A model generated the notes under the pieces. The model was not told the origin of the DNA. It did not search any database and saw nothing but the letters and a program-made list of their open reading frames with translations. The position numbers were made by a program, and so were the translations under genes. Source: Paenibacillus amylolyticus (GTDB taxonomy: Bacteria; Bacillota; Bacilli; Paenibacillales; Paenibacillaceae). From it: a DNA stretch of 64,000 bases. Positions 58,767 through 64,000 of this stretch are shown here, piece by piece (within the stretch, counting starts at the first letter, position 1; the number at the start of each line of letters is the position of its first letter). The stretch spans positions 620,001 to 684,000 of the forward strand of contig NZ_BCNV01000005.1 in the NCBI RefSeq assembly GCF_001570725.1, written 5' to 3'.

Positions 58767-60281
58767 TTGAGTATCAAACCAGAAGAAATCAGTACATTAA
58801 TTAAGAGCCAAATCGAACAATACAAGACCGATATCGATGTAGTCGAAGTCGGAACGGTAATCGAGGTTGGTGATGGTATCGCTCGTGTTTACGGACTTGA
58901 GAACGTCATGTCCAACGAGTTGGTTGAATTCCCAAGCGGTGTTATGGGACTCGCCATGAACGTGGAAGAAAGCAATGTCGGTGTCGTTATCCTGGGACCT
59001 TACTACGATATTCGTGAAGGCGACCAAGTGAAACGTACTGGTCAAATCATGCAAGTGCCTGTAGGCGAAGCATTGATTGGACGCGTTGTGAACCCTCTCG
59101 GTATTCCAGTAGATGGCAAAGGGCCAATCGCTACAACGGAATTCCGTCCAGTTGAAGGTAAAGCACCAGGCGTAATGGATCGTAAATCGGTTCATGAGCC
59201 GATGCAAACAGGTATCAAAGCCATTGATGCAATGGTACCAATCGGTCGTGGACAACGTGAGTTGATCATCGGTGACCGTCAAACAGGTAAAACATCCATC
59301 GCAATTGATGCGATCCTGAACCAAAAAGGTAGCGGCATGAAGTGTATCTATGTGGCTATTGGTCAGAAACAGTCTACGGTTGCTCAAGTTGTGGAAACTC
59401 TTCGTCGTAAAGGCGCAATGGAGTACACAATTGTTGTAACTGCAGCAGCTTCCGATCCATCACCACTCTTGTACATCGCACCGTATTCTGGTTGTTCGAT
59501 GGGTGAGTACTTCATGTACAAAGGCGAACACGTTCTGGTTATCTATGATGACTTGACCAAACAAGCCTCTGCATATCGTGAGCTTTCCTTGTTGCTTCGT
59601 CGTCCACCGGGCCGTGAGGCTTATCCGGGTGACGTCTTCTACCTGCACTCCCGTTTGCTGGAGCGTGCTGCGAAGCTGAATGATGAACTTGGTGGTGGTT
59701 CTTTAACCGCACTTCCGTTTATTGAAACACAAGCTTCCGACGTATCGGCATACATTCCAACGAACGTAATCTCCATCACGGACGGACAAATCTTCCTGGA
59801 AGCTGACTTGTTCAATGCTGGACAACGCCCGGCGATCAACGTAGGTATTTCCGTATCCCGTGTCGGTGGTTCTGCTCAGATCAAAGCGATGAAAAAGGTT
59901 GCAGGTTCCCTGCGTCTCGACCTCGCTCAATATCGTGAGCTTCAAGCGTTCTCCCAGTTCGGTTCCGATCTGGATAAAGCGACTCAGGCCCGCCTGAATC
60001 GTGGTGCACGCATGATGGAAATCCTGAAGCAAGGTGTTAACCAGCCTCTGCCTGTTGAACAACAGGTTGTCAGCTTGTACACTGCAGTTAAAGGATTCCT
60101 GGATGAAATTCCAACAGGTGATGTTACTCGTTTCGAGCGTGAGTTCCTCGCGTTCATGGAGAGCAGCCATCCGGAGATTCTTGCATCCATCCGTGATACT
60201 AAAGAATTGACTGCAGACAACGAAAATGCACTGAAAGGTGCAATTGAGAAGTTCAGAAAGAGCTTTGCTGTCTCTGTCTAA
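58767..60281 (+). CDS. atpA: ATP synthase F1 subunit alpha
   Basis: Nucleotide-binding subunit of 504 residues. Walker A is GDRQTGKTSIAIDAI near residue 170. The alpha-type signature PAINVGISVSRVGGSAQIKA is near 355-375. The start is the TTG at 58767 behind GGGGTGAGGAC. Codon use is that of a highly expressed gene. A run of repeated hairpins separates it from atpG. Confidence 0.98.
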   Translation: MSIKPEEISTLIKSQIEQYKTDIDVVEVGTVIEVGDGIARVYGLENVMSNELVEFPSGVMGLAMNVEESNVGVVILGPYYDIREGDQVKRTGQIMQVPVGEALIGRVVNPLGIPVDGKGPIATTEFRPVEGKAPGVMDRKSVHEPMQTGIKAIDAMVPIGRGQRELIIGDRQTGKTSIAIDAILNQKGSGMKCIYVAIGQKQSTVAQVVETLRRKGAMEYTIVVTAAASDPSPLLYIAPYSGCSMGEYFMYKGEHVLVIYDDLTKQASAYRELSLLLRRPPGREAYPGDVFYLHSRLLERAAKLNDELGGGSLTALPFIETQASDVSAYIPTNVISITDGQIFLEADLFNAGQRPAINVGISVSRVGGSAQIKAMKKVAGSLRLDLAQYRELQAFSQFGSDLDKATQARLNRGARMMEILKQGVNQPLPVEQQVVSLYTAVKGFLDEIPTGDVTRFEREFLAFMESSHPEILASIRDTKELTADNENALKGAIEKFRKSFAVSV

Positions 60282-60338
60282 ATAAATGATTGCAGGTGCG
60301 GAGTTGTCTAACCGATTCCGCATGTCTGCATGTAATAC

Positions 60339-60434
60339 TTTGACTCTGTCAAAAAAGATGATGCTTACGATGTAGTTTTGACTCTGTCAAAACTAGTGGT
60401 GATGCTTACGAAGTAACTTTGACCCCGTCAAAGT
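60339..60434 (+). repeat. Three tandem hairpin repeats between atpA and atpG
   Basis: TTTGAC-TCT-GTCAAA (60339), TTTTGAC-TCT-GTCAAAA (60376) and CTTTGAC-CCC-GTCAAAG (60417) recur every 38-41 bases. The spacers share GATGCTTACGA and GTAG/GTAA. Differences in the third copy keep the pairing (C and G added on either side). The last hairpin ends just before the atpG ribosome binding site. Confidence 0.85.
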
Positions 60435-60451
60435 TTTGAGGTGGTGAAATC

Positions 60452-61324
60452 ATGGCAAAAGGCATGCGCGAAATTAAGCGGCAAATTAAAAGCGTACAAA
60501 GCACCAAGCAGATCACCAAAGCAATGGAGATGGTAGCTGCTGCAAAACTGCGTAAAGCGCAGGAAAAAGCGGAAGCAGCCCGTCCTTATTCGGAGAAACT
60601 GAAAGAAGTTGTAGCTAGTATTGCATCAAGCACGCAAGGCATACAGCATCCGATGCTGGAGAGCCGTCCGGTCAAAAAGACAGCTTACCTGATCATTACA
60701 TCGGACCGTGGTCTTGCAGGTGGATACAATGCGAACGTTTTGCGTCAGGTTAATCAGACGCTCAAAGAGCGCCACAACTCCCAGGATGACTACGAATTGT
60801 TCGTCATTGGACGTAAAGGACGCGATTACTTCAGACGTCGTGAAATTGCGATGGCATCCACAACAACGGATCTGTCGGATTCGCCTTCATTTGCAGACAT
60901 CAAATCCATCGCACACGAAGCTGTTCATGGGTTTGAACTGGCTGAATTTGATGAATTGTACATTTGTTATAACCGCTTTGTGAATGCGTTGACCCAGATT
61001 CCTACGGTAGAAAAACTTCTTCCGATGGAAACACCTGAGGTAACTGCTGCGGAAGGACCAACGGCAAGCTACGAATACGAGCCGTCTGCTGAAGCTGTAC
61101 TGGAGGTTTTGCTTCCGCGTTACGCGGAAACGCTGATCTATGGTGCACTTCTGAACGGTAAGGCAAGTGAGCTCGGCGCGAAAATGACGGCAATGGGTAA
61201 TGCAACCAAAAATGCATCCAAACTCATTAATGACTTGTCATTGACTTATAACCGTGCCCGTCAAGCGGCGATTACGCAGGAGATTACGGAAATTGTGGCA
61301 GGTGCCAACGCAGCACAAGGCTAA
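60452..61324 (+). CDS. atpG: ATP synthase F1 subunit gamma
   Basis: Central rotor shaft, 290 residues, two long antiparallel helices at the ends: MREIKRQIKSVQSTKQITKA at the start and YNRARQAAITQEITEIVAGA at the end. The middle domain includes ITSDRGLAGGYNANV. GAGGTGGTG precedes ATG 60452. Its leader contains the repeated hairpins at 60339-60434. Confidence 0.97.
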   Translation: MAKGMREIKRQIKSVQSTKQITKAMEMVAAAKLRKAQEKAEAARPYSEKLKEVVASIASSTQGIQHPMLESRPVKKTAYLIITSDRGLAGGYNANVLRQVNQTLKERHNSQDDYELFVIGRKGRDYFRRREIAMASTTTDLSDSPSFADIKSIAHEAVHGFELAEFDELYICYNRFVNALTQIPTVEKLLPMETPEVTAAEGPTASYEYEPSAEAVLEVLLPRYAETLIYGALLNGKASELGAKMTAMGNATKNASKLINDLSLTYNRARQAAITQEITEIVAGANAAQG

Positions 61325-61419
61325 CCGTTTTTTTATTAATGAAGGCTTGCAGAGCAAAGATAAACGAACGGTACATTATTTTTGCAAAAGTAGCAGGCTT
61401 GTAGGAGGGGAACGTTAAG

Positions 61420-62823
61420 ATGAACAAAGGACGCGTTGTGAGCATCATGGGTCCGGTTGTTGACGTCGAGTTTGATCGCGGCGGTCTGCCGGAAATCCTC
61501 AATGCCATTACGATCACTACAGTAAGTGAGAGCGGCGTTAGTGTAAACCTTACACTCGAAGCTTCGAAACATCTGGGTGACAACCGAGTACGTTGTATTG
61601 CGATGTCCTCCACGGATGGACTTGTTCGTGGTATGGAAGCTTTAGATACAGGAGCGCCAATCTCTGTACCCGTCGGAGAAGCAACACTGGGTCGTGTATT
61701 TAACGTACTCGGCGAAGCAATTGATACTGGCGGTGCTGTAGCTGCTGAGCACAAGAACCCGATTCACCGTTCAGCACCTGCATTTGATGAACTGACTACC
61801 CAAGCAGAAATGCTGGAGACAGGAATCAAAGTTATCGACTTGCTCGCACCTTACGCTAAAGGTGGTAAAATCGGTCTCTTCGGTGGTGCCGGTGTAGGTA
61901 AGACGGTAACCATTCAGGAATTGATCAACAACATCGCACAAGAACACGGTGGTATCTCCGTATTCGCGGGTGTTGGTGAGCGTACACGTGAAGGTAATGA
62001 CTTGTATCACGAGATGAGTGATTCCGGCGTTATCAACAAAACAGCGATGGTCTTCGGACAAATGAACGAGCCTCCAGGCGCACGTCTTCGTGTAGCCCTC
62101 ACAGGTCTGACGATGGCGGAATACTTCCGTGATGAAGAAGGCCGTGACGTGTTGCTCTTTATCGATAACATCTTCCGTTTCACCCAAGCCGGTTCAGAAG
62201 TATCTGCCTTGCTTGGACGTATGCCTTCCGCGGTAGGTTACCAACCTACGCTGGCAACAGAAATGGGTCAATTGCAAGAGCGTATCACTTCAACGAAAAA
62301 AGGTTCTGTAACATCCATCCAGGCCATCTACGTGCCTGCGGATGACTACACTGACCCGGCTCCTGCAACGACGTTTGCTCACTTGGATGCAACGACGAAC
62401 CTGGAGCGTAAAATTTCCGAGATGGGTATCTACCCTGCGGTAGATCCGCTGGCATCCAGCTCCCGGATCTTGTCCCCTGAAGTTGTAGGTGAAGAACACT
62501 ACAGCGTAGCTCAAGGCGTTAAACGTATCTTGGCACGTTACAATGAATTGCAAGATATCATTGCAATCTTGGGTATGGACGAGTTGAGTGAAGAAGACAG
62601 AGCGCTTGTATACCGTGCTCGTAAAATCCAACGTTTCTTGTCCCAGCCTTTCCACGTTGCTGAAGCATTTAACGGTATTCCAGGTAAATACGTTCCGGTT
62701 AAAGAAACGGTGCGCAGCTTTAAAGAGATTCTCGAAGGTAAGTATGATGATCTTCCGGAAGCAGCTTTCCTCTTTGTTGGTACAATTGAAGAGGCAGTGG
62801 AGAAAGCCAAAACACTGGTTTAG
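61420..62823 (+). CDS. atpD: ATP synthase F1 subunit beta
   Basis: Catalytic subunit of 467 residues. Walker A is GGAGVGKTVTIQELI near residue 151. The catalytic Glu is in GVGERTREGNDLYHEM, and the DELSEED lever motif is near residue 388. The family pattern PAVDPLASSSR is near 345. GGAGGGG precedes ATG 61420. Confidence 0.98.
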   Translation: MNKGRVVSIMGPVVDVEFDRGGLPEILNAITITTVSESGVSVNLTLEASKHLGDNRVRCIAMSSTDGLVRGMEALDTGAPISVPVGEATLGRVFNVLGEAIDTGGAVAAEHKNPIHRSAPAFDELTTQAEMLETGIKVIDLLAPYAKGGKIGLFGGAGVGKTVTIQELINNIAQEHGGISVFAGVGERTREGNDLYHEMSDSGVINKTAMVFGQMNEPPGARLRVALTGLTMAEYFRDEEGRDVLLFIDNIFRFTQAGSEVSALLGRMPSAVGYQPTLATEMGQLQERITSTKKGSVTSIQAIYVPADDYTDPAPATTFAHLDATTNLERKISEMGIYPAVDPLASSSRILSPEVVGEEHYSVAQGVKRILARYNELQDIIAILGMDELSEEDRALVYRARKIQRFLSQPFHVAEAFNGIPGKYVPVKETVRSFKEILEGKYDDLPEAAFLFVGTIEEAVEKAKTLV

Positions 62824-62883
62824 TCTGAATCCAGGATTGTCCTTATGTGGGCTATCCTTCGGATAGTTTCAGGAGGGATGGAA

Positions 62884-63288
62884 TTGAGCACCTTTTTGTT
62901 GGAAATTGTAACACCCGAGCGTCTGGTATATTCAGAACAAGTGGATAGCATCACCGCTCGCGGTATTGAAGGGGAACTGGGCATTTTGCCTGGTCATATT
63001 CCTATGGTTACACCTTTGCAGATTGCACCAATCTATATTCGTAACGGAAAAGAAAATAAACAAGTTGCTATCGGTGGCGGGTTTATCGAAGTACGTAAAG
63101 ATAAGGTTGTTGTACTTGCGGAGAGTGCTGAATTCCCGGAAAACATTGATGTGGATCGTGCGCGTGCGGCGAAAGAGCGGGCAGAACGTCGGCTTGCAAG
63201 CCAAAGCAATCAGGACCACTTTGACCACCGTCGTGCAGAGATTGCTCTGCAAAAAGCGGTTAACCGGATTAATGTATTCGGCAAATAA
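62884..63288 (+). CDS. atpC: ATP synthase F1 subunit epsilon
   Basis: Rotor and inhibitory subunit of 134 residues: an N-terminal beta sandwich (LEIVTPERLVYSEQVDSITA then LGILPGHIPMVTPLQ) and a C-terminal helical hairpin. The start is the TTG at 62884, seven bases after AGGAGG; the in-frame ATG at 62878 is one base from it and unlikely. A small hairpin CTATCC-TTC-GGATAG (62852-62866) lies just upstream. Confidence 0.95.
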   Translation: MSTFLLEIVTPERLVYSEQVDSITARGIEGELGILPGHIPMVTPLQIAPIYIRNGKENKQVAIGGGFIEVRKDKVVVLAESAEFPENIDVDRARAAKERAERRLASQSNQDHFDHRRAEIALQKAVNRINVFGK

Positions 63289-63299
63289 ACGATTCTTGG

Positions 63300-63332
63300 A
63301 AGCCCGGCGGCTTAGTCTGCCGGGCTTTTTTT
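63300..63332 (+). terminator. Terminator of the atp operon
   Basis: AAGCCCGGC pairs with GCCGGGCTT around GGCTTAGTCT-like loop bases, followed by T7. Confidence 0.92.
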
Positions 63333-63897
63333 GAGTTTGATTGATAGAATTGTTTTATTGAATATAGTAAAACAACCGGCTTCAAATTCCGCGACATTCC
63401 TTCATTAAACAGAAGTTTCTTGAGCAGATTATTCACCTATTTGTGAGGATTTGAATAGAATGTAGGACTAAAGTAGTGGGCGCATTTACCACTGAGAGAA
63501 CCATTTTTTTCATGGGGAAATTCAAATTATTTCCGAGGAAATGACAGAATCGATATCGAAATAGCGCTCTTTTATGTCGTTTTAGTCACAAAATCCCGGC
63601 ATTTTAAAATTAAAATATTTTAGAAGTGGAAATCAATGTAATTGACAATGTATGATGAAAGAGCCTATATTCCATAGAGTCAGCAGAAGCAGGAAGCTGC
63701 GTAGTAGATTCCATAGTCATGCACAGCCGCATTGTTGCTGCTCGGTGATTGGGCATCAGGAGATTCCTGCCTGGCAGGAGTAAATCTGACAGTACACTCA
63801 GCATGTTATGCTCAAGGCATTCCAGTATACTAACAAGTTATGGTTGCTGGGCATATGATATGCTGATCGCTGCAACAAATGTGGAGGTAATGAATAT
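63333..63897. other. Long AT-rich gap before the DUF1146 gene
   Basis: No convincing gene is seen. It holds a good promoter (63642-63671) and, close to the next gene, the palindrome GCATATGATATGC (about 63851) inside a possible GTTGC/GCAAC stem. The leader from the promoter to the gene would be about 220 bases. Confidence 0.4.
63642..63671 (+). promoter_or_regulatory. Promoter upstream of the DUF1146 gene
   Basis: TTGACA (63642-63647), 18 bases, TATATT (63666-63671). Confidence 0.65.
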
Positions 63898-64000
63898 ATG
63901 GATACTGATCTGACGAATCAGGTGAATCAGGCGCTAAGCACCAATGCCTTGGTCTCAATTATCGTCTCCCTGTTATGTATAGCGTTGTCTTGGTGGGCTT
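63898..64000 (+). CDS. ywzB: DUF1146-family membrane protein (YwzB-like), cut by window edge
   Basis: The first 34 residues are visible. A polar start (DTDLTNQVNQALSTNALVSI) leads into a hydrophobic helix (IVSLLCIALSWWA). YwzB-type small membrane proteins of unknown function lie just after the atp operon in Bacillus and relatives, and both the start and the position agree. GGAGG lies about nine bases before ATG 63898. The rest is outside the window. Confidence 0.8.
   Translation, partial: MDTDLTNQVNQALSTNALVSIIVSLLCIALSWWA

Noticed and set aside
58797..59387. 196-codon open frame opposite atpA
   Set aside because: Antisense shadow of a highly expressed gene.
63610..63804. 64-codon minus-strand frame in the gap after the atp operon
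   Set aside because: No ribosome binding site that I can see and no domain-like pattern; it covers the promoter at 63642-63671 on the other strand.
1..64000. CRISPR arrays, tRNA or rRNA genes, complete insertion sequences, prophage
   Set aside because: None was seen by eye: no regularly spaced direct repeats with unique spacers, no cloverleaf with a CCA-type end, no transposase or phage genes.

Overview
The window reads as a chromosomal segment of a spore-forming Firmicute, most likely a Paenibacillus or close relative. The evidence is the order prfA-prmC ... spoIIR-ywlC-mntP-ywlE-ywlG-glyA-upp-mnaA-atp, strong AGGAGG ribosome binding sites, many TTG starts, and intrinsic terminators with U tracts. 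I saw no rRNA or tRNA gene, CRISPR array, prophage or complete insertion sequence.

Layout. (1) 1-4263, leftward: a soluble chemoreceptor cut by the window edge, moaA, and a second chemoreceptor whose sensor domain precedes its membrane hairpin. (2) 4744-17285, rightward: an NMT1-type ABC importer, a class III aminotransferase, two different amidohydrolases, preT, preA, dihydropyrimidinase and a small unknown protein. Together they form a reductive pyrimidine catabolic pathway (uracil to dihydrouracil to N-carbamoyl-beta-alanine to beta-alanine to malonic semialdehyde). A PucR-family regulator follows in convergent orientation. (3) 19316-26967, leftward: a TetR-controlled RND pump, a 43-residue membrane peptide, a tetR-ykkC-ykkD multidrug operon and a phospholipase D-like protein. 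(4) 27225-37846, rightward: a CarH-type B12-binding MerR regulator, then a seven-gene carotenoid operon (three CrtI/CrtN-type flavoenzymes, a phytoene/squalene-type synthase, a DUF422 protein, an acyltransferase and a glycosyltransferase) and type 2 IPP isomerase. Both the regulator promoter and the carotenoid promoter carry three tandem 11-bp repeats of the same consensus. This suggests vitamin B12/light control with autoregulation. (5) 37997-41931: two unknown exported or anchored proteins, a GNAT enzyme, YchF and a nitrilase-family enzyme. (6) 42447-64000: release factor 1 and its methylase, two tandem SEDS glycan polymerases, spoIIR, the ywl genes, a ZTP riboswitch ahead of ywlG-glyA, upp, mnaA, the whole F1Fo ATP synthase operon, and the start of a DUF1146 gene.

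Non-coding structure is the other notable content. A modular palindromic element of about 60-230 bp occurs five times in gaps between genes: inside the pyrimidine operon twice, below the SMR genes, and on both sides of glyA in opposite orientation. A different nested palindrome of about 195 bp lies between preT and preA. Three near-identical small hairpins are repeated in the atpA-atpG gap.

All calls come from reading sequence and recognising families by eye. No database search, folding or alignment program was run. Start codons were chosen by ribosome-binding-site spacing and family length.
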